Below are positions 1 to 5,733 of a DNA stretch of 6,423 bases, piece by piece (positions within the stretch are counted from its first letter, which is position 1; each line of letters starts with the position of its first letter). The notes below the pieces were generated by a model that saw only the letters and a list, made by a program, of their open reading frames with translations, did no database searches and was not told where the DNA came from. The DNA lies in the NCBI GenBank assembly GCA_021808185.1, contig JAKBCB010000224.1, positions 1 through 6,423 of the forward strand. Reading direction: 5' to 3'. Position numbers and translations under genes: made by a program. Source of the stretch: Pseudomonadota bacterium. Its GTDB lineage: Bacteria > Pseudomonadota > Alphaproteobacteria > Acetobacterales > Acetobacteraceae.

Positions 1-216
1 CGCCGTCGCCGACGACGCGGCCTCGTCGGGCGGCGGTGGTTCAAGCGAGAAGAACCGCAATTCCACCGGCACATCGCGCACCGCCGCCGTCAGGATGGCG
101 CGGAACTGCTGCTCCGTGGCACGCCGCGCCTCGCCCGGCATGCTGTTGACAAGGCCGATGACAAGCGGCGGCAGCGTTGCGCCGCTTGTCGGCCTGGGGG
201 GAAGCAGGTGGGCCAT
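1..216 (-). CDS. metA: MetA-family homoserine O-acyltransferase, N-terminal part (cut by left window edge)
   Basis: This gene begins at an ATG (216-214) and stays open to base 1, giving 72 codons. Seen directly: residues about 18-47 read LVIGLVNSMP, then ATEQQF and, further on, VELRFFSLE. This matches the start of the homoserine O-succinyl/acetyl-transferase (HTS, MetA) family, where 'GILNLMP...TE.Q..R.L' opens the glutamine-amidotransferase-like fold. The family transfers an acyl group from acetyl- or succinyl-CoA to the hydroxyl of homoserine in the cytoplasm, the committed step of methionine synthesis. The catalytic Cys and the residue that sets acetyl versus succinyl preference lie outside the window, so the acyl donor cannot be read. 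A strong Shine-Dalgarno GAGGAGA sits 6 bases before the ATG and overlaps the metY stop codon, so translation is probably coupled to metY. The partner MetY suggests, by inference, an acetyl donor. Confidence 0.8.
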   Translation of the reverse strand, partial: MAHLLPPRPTSGATLPPLVIGLVNSMPGEARRATEQQFRAILTAAVRDVPVELRFFSLEPPPPDEAASSATA

Positions 217-222
217 TCCCGT

Positions 223-229
223 TCTCCTC
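223..229 (-). promoter_or_regulatory. Shine-Dalgarno of the metA-like gene, overlapping the metY stop
   Basis: On the minus strand the sequence GAGGAGA lies 6 bases before the ATG at 216. It overlaps the metY TGA (230-228), so a ribosome finishing metY covers the start signal of the next gene. This supports one metY-metA transcript and fixes the start at 216. Confidence 0.75.
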
Positions 230-1547
230 AATCCGCCGCCGCGTCGGCGAGCACGCCGACCGCGTCCAGCGCCTGATCGAGATCGGCGATGATGTCGTCG
301 GCATGTTCGATGCCGATGGACAGCCGGATCATCTCCGGCCGCACGCCGGCCTTTGCCTGCTCGGCGCGCGTCATCTGCCGGTGCGTGGTCGATGCCGGAT
401 GGCAGGCGAGCGACTTCGCATCGCCCAGATTGACCAGCCGCTTGACCAGCTTCAGCGCGTCGTAGAAGCGCACGGCCCCGTCGTAGCCGCCGCGCGCGCC
501 GAACGTGAGCAGCGAGCACGCGCGCCCGCCGAGGTATTTCTGTGCCAGCGCATGGTACGGGCTATCCGGAAAGCCGACATAGTTCACCCAGTCCACGCGC
601 GGATCGTCGCGCAGGAACTCGGCCACCTTCCTCGCGTTCTCGACATGCCGCTCGACGCGCAGGGCCACCGTCTCGATCCCTTGCAGCAGCAGGAAGGCGG
701 ACAGCGGCGACAGCACGGCGCCGGTCGTGCGCAGGAACACGCTGCGGCAGCGGGCGATATAGGCGGCGGCACCGAAATGCTCGGTATAGACAAGGCCGTG
801 ATAGGATTCGTCGGGCTCGCAGAACATCGGGAAGCGATCGGCGTGGCGCCGCCAGTCGAAGCGGCCGGAATCGACGACGGCGCCGCCCATCGTCGTGCCG
901 TGCCCGCCCATGAACTTGGTCAGCGAATGCACCACGATGTCCGCGCCGTGCTCGATCGGCCGCAGCAGGATCGGCGTGGCGACGGTGTTATCGACGATCA
1001 GCGGCACGCCGTGCGCGTGCGCCACATCCGCCAGCGCCGCGATGTCGCACATGTTGCCGGCCGGGTTGCCGACACTCTCGCAATAGACCCCGCGGCTGTT
1101 TTCATCGAGCAGGGCCGCGATCGCATCCGCCCGATCGCTCGCGGCGAAGCGCACCTCGATGCCCTGGCGACGCAGATAGTGCGCGAACAGCGTGTGCGTG
1201 GTGCCATAGAGCTGCGGGACGGAGACGATGTTGCGCCCGGGCTCGACGAGGTTGGCGATGGCGTAGTGCATCGCCGCCTGGCCGGAGCCGACGACCATCG
1301 CCTCGATGCCGCCCTCGAGCTGCGCGACGCGCTTTTCCAGCACCACGTTTGTCGGGTTGCTGATGCGGCTGTAGCGATAGCCCTCGGCTTCCAGGTTGAA
1401 CAGCGCCGCGCCATGTTCGGCGCTGTCGAAGGCGTAAGCCACGGTCTGGTAAATCGGCACGGCGACGGCATGCGTCGTCGGGTCGTCCACATACCCGCCG
1501 TGGATGGCAATGGTTTCCTGGCGGGCCTCCCGCTTTGCCTTGTCCAC
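228..1547 (-). CDS. metY: O-acetylhomoserine sulfhydrylase (O-acetylhomoserine aminocarboxypropyltransferase), PLP-dependent
   Basis: A 439-residue Cys/Met-metabolism PLP enzyme of full family length. It should convert O-acetylhomoserine plus sulfide to homocysteine and acetate in the cytoplasm, bypassing cystathionine. Seen: YSRISNPT at 59-66, whose Tyr and Arg contact the cofactor phosphate of the neighbouring subunit; SGQAAMH at 88-94 (phosphate loop); VDNT with Asp186, which should pair with the pyridine nitrogen; and HSLTKFMGGHG with Lys211 as the Schiff-base lysine. HPASTTHRQ (383-391) and IRLSIGIE (407-414) form the C-terminal substrate-binding part. The segment around 240-300 (CEPDESYHGLVY..., then LSPLSAFLLLQGIETV) is typical of MetY rather than the shorter MetZ or MetB, although O-succinylhomoserine use cannot be excluded. 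The start is a GTG, chosen because GAGGGGA lies 5 bases upstream and the conserved ETIAIHGGY follows at residue 11; the frame is open further upstream but I see no ATG there. It is the first gene of a pair with the metA-like gene, 11 bases apart. Confidence 0.93.
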   Translation of the reverse strand: MDKAKREARQETIAIHGGYVDDPTTHAVAVPIYQTVAYAFDSAEHGAALFNLEAEGYRYSRISNPTNVVLEKRVAQLEGGIEAMVVGSGQAAMHYAIANLVEPGRNIVSVPQLYGTTHTLFAHYLRRQGIEVRFAASDRADAIAALLDENSRGVYCESVGNPAGNMCDIAALADVAHAHGVPLIVDNTVATPILLRPIEHGADIVVHSLTKFMGGHGTTMGGAVVDSGRFDWRRHADRFPMFCEPDESYHGLVYTEHFGAAAYIARCRSVFLRTTGAVLSPLSAFLLLQGIETVALRVERHVENARKVAEFLRDDPRVDWVNYVGFPDSPYHALAQKYLGGRACSLLTFGARGGYDGAVRFYDALKLVKRLVNLGDAKSLACHPASTTHRQMTRAEQAKAGVRPEMIRLSIGIEHADDIIADLDQALDAVGVLADAAAD

Positions 1548-1552
1548 GCTGG

Positions 1553-1559
1553 TCCCCTC
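1553..1559 (-). promoter_or_regulatory. Shine-Dalgarno fixing the GTG start of metY
   Basis: GAGGGGA on the minus strand ends 5 bases before the GTG at 1547-1545. There is no competing ATG nearby in frame, so this site decides the start. Confidence 0.7.
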
Positions 1560-1576
1560 GATGTCCCGCTTTGCAA

Positions 1577-1660
1577 GAGTCGCCAGAGCAGGCGGTGCCC
1601 GCGCTCGCCAACGGGTTTCAGACTGAGGATATGGCTGCGAAATGTCAATGATTTAGTCAT
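1577..1660 (-). promoter_or_regulatory. Putative metY promoter region and GC-rich leader
   Basis: Read on the minus strand, a perfect TTGACA (1648-1643) could be a -35 box. Seventeen bases on, the hexamer is CAGTCT, a poor -10, so the promoter is tentative. Directly upstream of TTGACA is a 13-base imperfect palindrome (1648-1660; ATGA and TCAT arms), a possible operator. The leader after it is GC-rich and can fold in more than one way: GGCG/CGCC arms at 1581-1584, 1591-1594 and 1606-1609 compete, and CCCG/CGGG can pair between 1598-1601 and 1612-1615. I could not match it to a SAM-II, SAH or other known methionine riboswitch consensus. The same region must hold the promoter of the divergent PAP2 gene; CATTAT at 1665-1670 is a weak -10 candidate. 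Confidence 0.35.
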
Positions 1661-1735
1661 AGCACATTATCGCCCTACGAACGTGTTGTGGTAGAGCCAT
1701 CCTTCCGGGCATGACCTGACATCAGGGGCATGCCG

Positions 1736-2338
1736 ATGCCCCCCGATCGCTGGAGACCGTACGGCGTGCATTTCCTGACCGACTTCGCCGACCAGGCTGT
1801 GATCCTGCCGCTGACAATCGCCGTGACCGTGAGCCTGCTGGTGCAGCGCTGGCGCCGGGGCGCCGCCGTCTGGCTGCTCGGCGTGACCGCCACGCTGGCC
1901 ATCACGCTCGCGCTGAAGCTGGTCTTCCATGCCTGCTCGGAGACGTTCGGCCTGCCGTCCCTGCACACCCCCAGCGGCCATGCGGCGGCGGCGGCGGTGA
2001 TCAGCGGCGGTCTGACCGGGCTGCTGAGCCGGCGCCGCACCGCGGCGGTGCTGATCTCGCTTGCGATCGTCACGCTGATCGGGCTGTCACGCCTGCTGCT
2101 GGGCGCGCACTCGCTGCCCGAGGTGGTGGTGGGCAGCCTCGTAGGCCTCGCCGGCGCGGCGGTGCTGCTCCGCCTCGCCGGCCCGCCGCCGCCCGGCTTC
2201 GACCTGCGCCGCACCGCCCTGGTCGCCGCCACCGTGCTCGTGCTGTTCCACGGCCTGCACATGCCGGCGGAGGCGCATATCCGCGCCTCCGCCTCGTTCC
2301 TCGCGCGCTATTTCGGCGTCTGCGTGCCGCCGGGCTGA
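1736..2338 (+). CDS. Small PAP2-family (type 2 phosphatidic acid phosphatase-like) membrane protein
   Basis: About 200 residues with several hydrophobic stretches (near 22-38, 45-66, 105-119, 132-149 and 162-174, counted from the upstream ATG at 1730). This fits an integral membrane phosphatase of the PAP2/haloperoxidase superfamily, whose members remove phosphate from lipid phosphates such as undecaprenyl pyrophosphate or phosphatidic acid. Seen: motif 2 PSGH at 81-84, with the acid-base His84, and motif 3 as Ser120-Arg121-five residues-His127-three residues-Glu131. Motif 3 normally ends in Asp. Motif 1 (K-x6-RP) keeps Lys63 but has Ser-Glu instead of Arg-Pro. The substrate cannot be inferred. 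I prefer the ATG at 1736 over the one at 1730, because AGGGG at 1724-1728 lies 7 bases from the former and only 1 from the latter. The gene is divergent from metY and convergent with the decarboxylase, so it is probably a single-gene unit. Confidence 0.8.
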   Translation: MPPDRWRPYGVHFLTDFADQAVILPLTIAVTVSLLVQRWRRGAAVWLLGVTATLAITLALKLVFHACSETFGLPSLHTPSGHAAAAAVISGGLTGLLSRRRTAAVLISLAIVTLIGLSRLLLGAHSLPEVVVGSLVGLAGAAVLLRLAGPPPPGFDLRRTALVAATVLVLFHGLHMPAEAHIRASASFLARYFGVCVPPG

Positions 2339-2341
2339 GCC

Positions 2342-3754
2342 TTACCGCGCCGCCTCCAGTGCCGCGACGAGTTGGGCCACATCGGCTTCGCTGGTCGCGC
2401 CGTGCGTGACGCAGGCACGGATCACCTGCCCGCCCCCGAATGTCGCGACCGAGATCCAGGCGGCGCCGGACGCCAGGACCGAGCGGACGATGGCGGCAGG
2501 CTCGGCAGCACCCGCCGGAGGGCGCAGGCACAGCACCGCGAGCGGACTGTCGTTGGCCACCTGCCAGCCGCGCGCCTCGACCTGCCGGCGCAGCAGCGCG
2601 GCGAGGGCCACGGCACGCTCGACATGCGCCGCGTACCCCGCCCAGCCGGCGGCGGCGAGCGAGAGGAACAGGCGCAACCCCAGGAACCGCCGCGACCATT
2701 GCACGCTCGTCACGTACGGATCGATGCCCGCGGCGTTCGAGGGCATGTAGCCGGTCGAGACCCGGAACGCCTCGGACAGCAGCGCCGGATGGCGGGTGAG
2801 GAACATGCCGCAGCCCATCGTCGTGGCGAACCATTTGTGCGCGTCGATGGTGACCGAGTCCGCCTCCGCGATCCCCGCGAGCAGCGGGCGCAGCCGGTCC
2901 GAGGCGATGGCGGCCCCGCCCCACGCGGCATCGACATGGCACCACAGCCCGGCCTGTCGCGCGATGGCCACGCAGGCGGGCAAGGGGTCGATCATGCCGG
3001 CCGCCGTGGTGCCGGCCGTCGCCGCCACCATCACCGGCACCGCGCCCGCGTTCCGGTCGGCGGCGATCGCCTCCGCCAGCGCATCCGTTCGCATCCGCCC
3101 CGCGCCATCGGTCGGCAGCAGCCGCACCGCGTCCCGCCCAATGCCGGCCTGATGCGCGATCTTCAGCCAGGCGAGGTGGGAATCGGCGGAGGCGTAAAGC
3201 ATCGGCTGTCCCGCGAAGGCGCGCGCGCCGATGCGGCCGAAATCCGCGTGCGCCGCCGTCAGGGCGCAGATCAGCGCGGTGAAATTGGCTTCGGCACCGC
3301 CCGTGGTGAAATGCCCGCCGCTCCCCGTCGGCATGCCGGCGCGCGCGGCCACGGCACGGATCGTATGCGCTTCGATCGCCACCGCCGCGGGTGAGGTGGT
3401 GGCGCTGGCGAGCTGCGGATTGAAGGCGGCGGCGATCCGGTCCGCCAGTTGCGCGGGCAGCGTCGGGGCCGGATTGAACAGGCCGAAATAGCGCGGATGG
3501 GTGATCTGGGTGACGCCCTGCTCCAGCAGCCCGATCACCCACGGCAGCAGCGCCTCCAGCGGCCGCGGGGCGGTGAAATCGAACCCCTCCAGCGCCGCCC
3601 GCGCGCCGGCGAGGTCGAGCGTCGGCGCGACCGGAAGGCCGGCGAGACGCTCCGGCAGGCCGGCCAGCAGCTCCGTCGCCAGCGCCTCCCCATCCCGCCG
3701 CATGGCGGAGTTGGGAAACAACGCCGGATCCGGCGCGATCACATGATCGTCCAT
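2342..3754 (-). CDS. Group II pyridoxal-phosphate-dependent amino-acid decarboxylase (aromatic/acidic amino acid type)
   Basis: About 470 residues, the usual length for the family of aromatic-L-amino-acid, tyrosine, glutamate and 2,4-diaminobutyrate decarboxylases, which release CO2 from an amino acid to give an amine. Seen, numbered from the first ATG (3763): HPRYFGLFNP at 89-98; TTGGAEAN at 153-160 (cofactor phosphate loop); His196 in the SHLAWLK segment, which should stack on the PLP ring; TAGTT at 249-253; HVDAAWGG at 276-283 with Asp278 pairing with the pyridine nitrogen; and DAHKW with Lys310 as the Schiff-base lysine. All key residues are present, so the enzyme should be active, but the substrate cannot be read. 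AGGAG (3768-3764) directly abuts the ATG at 3763, which is too close. The GTG at 3757 (spacing 6) or the ATG at 3754 (spacing 9, used here) is more likely. The TAA stop lies 3 bases from the PAP2 stop. Confidence 0.88.
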   Translation of the reverse strand: MDDHVIAPDPALFPNSAMRRDGEALATELLAGLPERLAGLPVAPTLDLAGARAALEGFDFTAPRPLEALLPWVIGLLEQGVTQITHPRYFGLFNPAPTLPAQLADRIAAAFNPQLASATTSPAAVAIEAHTIRAVAARAGMPTGSGGHFTTGGAEANFTALICALTAAHADFGRIGARAFAGQPMLYASADSHLAWLKIAHQAGIGRDAVRLLPTDGAGRMRTDALAEAIAADRNAGAVPVMVAATAGTTAAGMIDPLPACVAIARQAGLWCHVDAAWGGAAIASDRLRPLLAGIAEADSVTIDAHKWFATTMGCGMFLTRHPALLSEAFRVSTGYMPSNAAGIDPYVTSVQWSRRFLGLRLFLSLAAAGWAGYAAHVERAVALAALLRRQVEARGWQVANDSPLAVLCLRPPAGAAEPAAIVRSVLASGAAWISVATFGGGQVIRACVTHGATSEADVAQLVAALEAAR

Positions 3755-3763
3755 CACGCCCAT

Positions 3764-3792
3764 CTCCTGTGCCTTTTGTGTTAAATTACTTT
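3764..3792. promoter_or_regulatory. Compact divergent spacer with shared AT-rich promoter core
   Basis: Only 29-38 bases separate the likely starts of the decarboxylase (minus) and the membrane protein (plus). The spacer is unusually AT-rich for this window between 3774 and 3792. TAAATT (3782-3787) could be a plus-strand -10, which would place transcription start at about the ATG at 3793 and give a leaderless message. The opposite strand of the same stretch (TAATTT) could be the decarboxylase -10. AGGAG for the decarboxylase is at 3768-3764. No convincing -35 was found for either direction, and any -35 would lie inside the opposite gene. Confidence 0.4.
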
Positions 3793-4401
3793 ATGCGATC
3801 CAACTCCGCGACCACCACCTGGGTCGCGGCCGCTTTCGCGGGCACGGCGGTCGCGGCGGGATGTGTCCTGGTGCTGTCCGGCGCGGACGAGCACGGCACC
3901 GTGCTCGCCCTGAAGCTGACGGCGCGCCTCTCGTTCCTGCTGTTCTGGCCGGCATACGCCGGAGCAGGCCTCGCGTTGCTGTCGGGCATGGGCCTGCGGT
4001 CGCTGCAACGACACGGGCGCGATTTCGGTCTTGCCTTCGCCGCCGCGCAGACCGTCCACGCGGGGCTGGTTGCCTGGCTGTGCTGGATCGGGGCCCCGCC
4101 CGCGCGTGGCCTGTTCGTCATCTTCGGCCCGCCGCTCGTTCTTGTTTATGTCCTGGTGTTGTTTTCCATTCCGCGATTGCGCCAGGGGCTCGGCACGACG
4201 GGCTGGTGGCTGCTGCGCACGCTGGGAATGAACGCCATCGCGGCGGCGTTCGCCTTCGACTTTCTGCGCGCCCCCTTGTTCGACAGTACGCTGCATGCCG
4301 CCGAGTACGTGCCCTTTGCCACCCTGGCCCTGCTCGGCGCCGCCTGCCATCTCGCGGCCCTGCGGCCGCCAGACCGGCGCCGTGAAGGAACAGCGGGCTG
4401 A
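3793..4401 (+). CDS. Multi-pass membrane protein resembling the ferric-reductase/MsrQ transmembrane domain
   Basis: About 202 residues with roughly five to six hydrophobic segments, counted from this start: near 8-29, 40-64, 77-98, 107-125, 145-159 and 173-190. The second and third segments recall the ferric-reductase-like transmembrane domain: a Thr-Ala-Arg-Leu-Ser entry, then Arg-Asp-Phe-Gly-Leu-Ala-Phe followed by a His in TVHAGLVAW (His89), placed like a haem-ligating His in that family. Further His residues at 168 and 186 near the C-terminus could be partners. There is no FAD- or NADPH-binding part, so if it carries electrons it would be a membrane haem subunit of MsrQ type needing a partner; I see no msrP in the window. 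This is a fold-level resemblance, not a firm assignment. A GTG at 3769 would add eight residues, but it sits inside the decarboxylase ribosome site region. The ATG at 3793 has no Shine-Dalgarno and may be read from a leaderless message. Confidence 0.6.
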   Translation: MRSNSATTTWVAAAFAGTAVAAGCVLVLSGADEHGTVLALKLTARLSFLLFWPAYAGAGLALLSGMGLRSLQRHGRDFGLAFAAAQTVHAGLVAWLCWIGAPPARGLFVIFGPPLVLVYVLVLFSIPRLRQGLGTTGWWLLRTLGMNAIAAAFAFDFLRAPLFDSTLHAAEYVPFATLALLGAACHLAALRPPDRRREGTAG

Positions 4402-4429
4402 TGGCTCCCCAATTCGTTTTGACTCCGAT

Positions 4430-4445
4430 ATTGACACCTGTCAAC
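4430..4445. promoter_or_regulatory. Candidate parS centromere-like palindrome upstream of repA
   Basis: ATTGACACCTGTCAAC contains perfect 6-base arms (TTGACA and TGTCAA) around a CC centre. The parS consensus of repABC plasmids, as I recall it, is GTT-N4-GC-N4-AAC. This site agrees at 6 of the 8 fixed positions, with A for the first G and C for the central G. Position and symmetry fit a RepB-binding site or an operator. The TTGACA arm could instead be part of a promoter, but no good -10 follows at 16-18 bases. Confidence 0.4.
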
Positions 4446-4487
4446 GGCGGCGGCCACGCGATCCTTGCCCGACGCGGCGCGTGTGCC

Positions 4488-4524
4488 CTACGGAAAAGGT
4501 CGTAGCCATGGGATTTTTCCGTAG
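4488..4524. promoter_or_regulatory. 10-bp inverted repeat ending at the repA start codon (candidate RepA operator)
   Basis: CTACGGAAAA (4488-4497) and its exact reverse complement TTTTCCGTAG (4515-4524) flank a 17-base spacer. The right arm ends on the base before the repA ATG. A third copy of the core, CGTAG at 4501-4505, can pair with the left arm to give a shorter alternative hairpin with an 8-base loop. In repABC plasmids RepA represses its own operon by binding a palindrome between promoter and gene, so this is a natural operator candidate. In RNA it could also hide the start. A weak promoter TTGCCC (4465-4470) / TACGGA (4489-4494, spacing 18) would overlap the left arm. Confidence 0.55.
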
Positions 4525-5733
4525 ATGGCCAATGATGCGCCACCTCCTGTCGTGGAAAGCCACGACGCCGCCGAGCTGATCGAGCATGACGCGCGCTTGC
4601 TGAGCGGTCAGCTCCATGCGCTGCGCCAGCGCCTGTTCCCGCCAGCGGCGCAAAAGGCGTTGCGATCATTTTCCGGCAGCGAAGCCGCCGCGTGGATCGG
4701 CATCAGCGACGCCTATCTGCGCCAGCGCGCGCTGGCCGGCGAGGTGCCCGATGCACCGAAAACACCCGGCGGGCGCCGGGTCTATACCCTGGAGCAGATC
4801 CACACCCTGCGGCGTGCCCTCAGCCGCGACGGCAGCCGTCCCTATGTGCCATGCCGGCAGGGCCGCGAGCATCTTCAGGTCATCGCCGTCACCAACTTCA
4901 AGGGCGGCTCCGGCAAGACCACCACGGCGGCGCACCTGGCCCAGTATCTGGCGTTGCGCGGCTTCCGCACGCTGGCCATCGACCTCGACCCGCAGGCCAG
5001 CCTGTCCGCGCTGTTCGGCTACCAGCCGGAAACCGATCTCGGCGCGGGGGAAACCCTGTATGGCGCCGTGCGCTACGAAGCGCCGCGCCCGCTTGGCGAG
5101 ATCATTCGCCCGACCTATTTCGCCGGCCTCGACCTCGTGCCCGGCAATCTCGAATTGCAGGAATTCGAGCATGAAACCCCCCGCGCGCTCGGTCTGCCAC
5201 GGCCGGCCGACGAGCCGTTGTTCTTCGCCCGCATCGCCACCGCGCTGACGGATGTGGCCGGCCGCTACGATGTGGTCGTCATCGACTGCCCGCCACAACT
5301 CGGCTTCCTCACCCTCTCGGCCCTGTGTGCCGCCACGGGGGTGCTGGTGACGGTGCATCCGCAGATGCTCGATGTCGCCTCGATGTCCCAGTTCCTGTTG
5401 ATGACGGCGGACCTGCTCGGCGTCGTGCGGCGGGCGGGCGGGCGGTTGCATCTCGATTTCCTGCGCTACCTGGTGACCAGGTTCGAACCGCAGGATGGGC
5501 CTCAGGCGCAGGTCGTCGCCTTTCTGCGCACCTTGTTCGGCCCGCGCGTGCTGACCAACGCGATGCTGAAAAGCACCGCCATTTCCGACGCGGGCCTGAC
5601 CAAGCAGACGCTGTACGAGGTCGGCCGCCAAGCGCTCGGGCGCGGCACCTATGCGCGGGCGCTCGAAGCGGCGAACGGCGTCAATCGCGAACTGGAACAC
5701 CTGATCCGAACCGCATGGGGGCGAACGACATGA
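4525..5733 (+). CDS. repA: Plasmid partitioning protein RepA (ParA-type ATPase with N-terminal HTH)
   Basis: A 402-residue protein, the standard length for RepA of repABC replicons. It is a ParA-family ATPase that forms dynamic assemblies on the nucleoid to move RepB-bound plasmids apart, and it also represses its own operon. Seen: an N-terminal segment HDARLLSGQL and LFPPAAQKALR; a MerR-like helix-turn-helix region at about 50-95 (AYLRQRAL, then GGRRVYTLEQI); the deviant Walker A KGGSGKTT at 126-133 with signature Lys126 and Lys131; LAIDLDPQAS (150-159) with Asp153 and Asp155; and Walker B VVVIDCPP at 250-257 with Asp254. All ATPase residues are intact. The frame has a TAG just before the ATG at 4525, so the start cannot be further upstream. 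No Shine-Dalgarno precedes it; the inverted repeat occupies that place. The stop overlaps the repB start as ATGA, so the two should be translated together. Confidence 0.93.
   Translation: MANDAPPPVVESHDAAELIEHDARLLSGQLHALRQRLFPPAAQKALRSFSGSEAAAWIGISDAYLRQRALAGEVPDAPKTPGGRRVYTLEQIHTLRRALSRDGSRPYVPCRQGREHLQVIAVTNFKGGSGKTTTAAHLAQYLALRGFRTLAIDLDPQASLSALFGYQPETDLGAGETLYGAVRYEAPRPLGEIIRPTYFAGLDLVPGNLELQEFEHETPRALGLPRPADEPLFFARIATALTDVAGRYDVVVIDCPPQLGFLTLSALCAATGVLVTVHPQMLDVASMSQFLLMTADLLGVVRRAGGRLHLDFLRYLVTRFEPQDGPQAQVVAFLRTLFGPRVLTNAMLKSTAISDAGLTKQTLYEVGRQALGRGTYARALEAANGVNRELEHLIRTAWGRTT

Noticed and set aside
1548..1660. SAM-II or other SAM/SAH riboswitch upstream of metY
   Set aside because: Searched by eye for the conserved SAM-II pseudoknot segments (GATTT-type loop and GCTAAA) in the right order; they are not there. 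A covariance-model search would be decisive.
177..1694. 505-codon open frame on the plus strand opposite metY
   Set aside because: It mirrors a well-supported PLP enzyme on the other strand, is rich in Arg, His, Ala and Asp, has no recognisable domain, and is the usual GC-rich antisense shadow.
2315..2345. Terminator between the convergent PAP2 and decarboxylase genes
   Set aside because: Only 3 bases separate the stop codons. A short GGCG/CGCC pairing within the PAP2 end has no T-run, so no intrinsic terminator can be claimed.
2070..3542. 490-codon minus-strand open frame overlapping the decarboxylase and the PAP2 gene
   Set aside because: It is out of frame with the decarboxylase, extremely Arg/Gly/Ala rich and without motifs. 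The decarboxylase frame has all catalytic residues.
4508..4579. Possible short leader peptide starting at the ATG in the repeat spacer
   Set aside because: It has no Shine-Dalgarno, is only 23 codons long, overlaps repA out of frame and shows no meaningful sequence. Kept only as a remote translational-control idea.
4118..4669. 183-codon minus-strand open frame across the repA control region
   Set aside because: It spans the membrane gene's antisense, the regulatory dyads and the start of repA, and its composition is that of a shadow frame.
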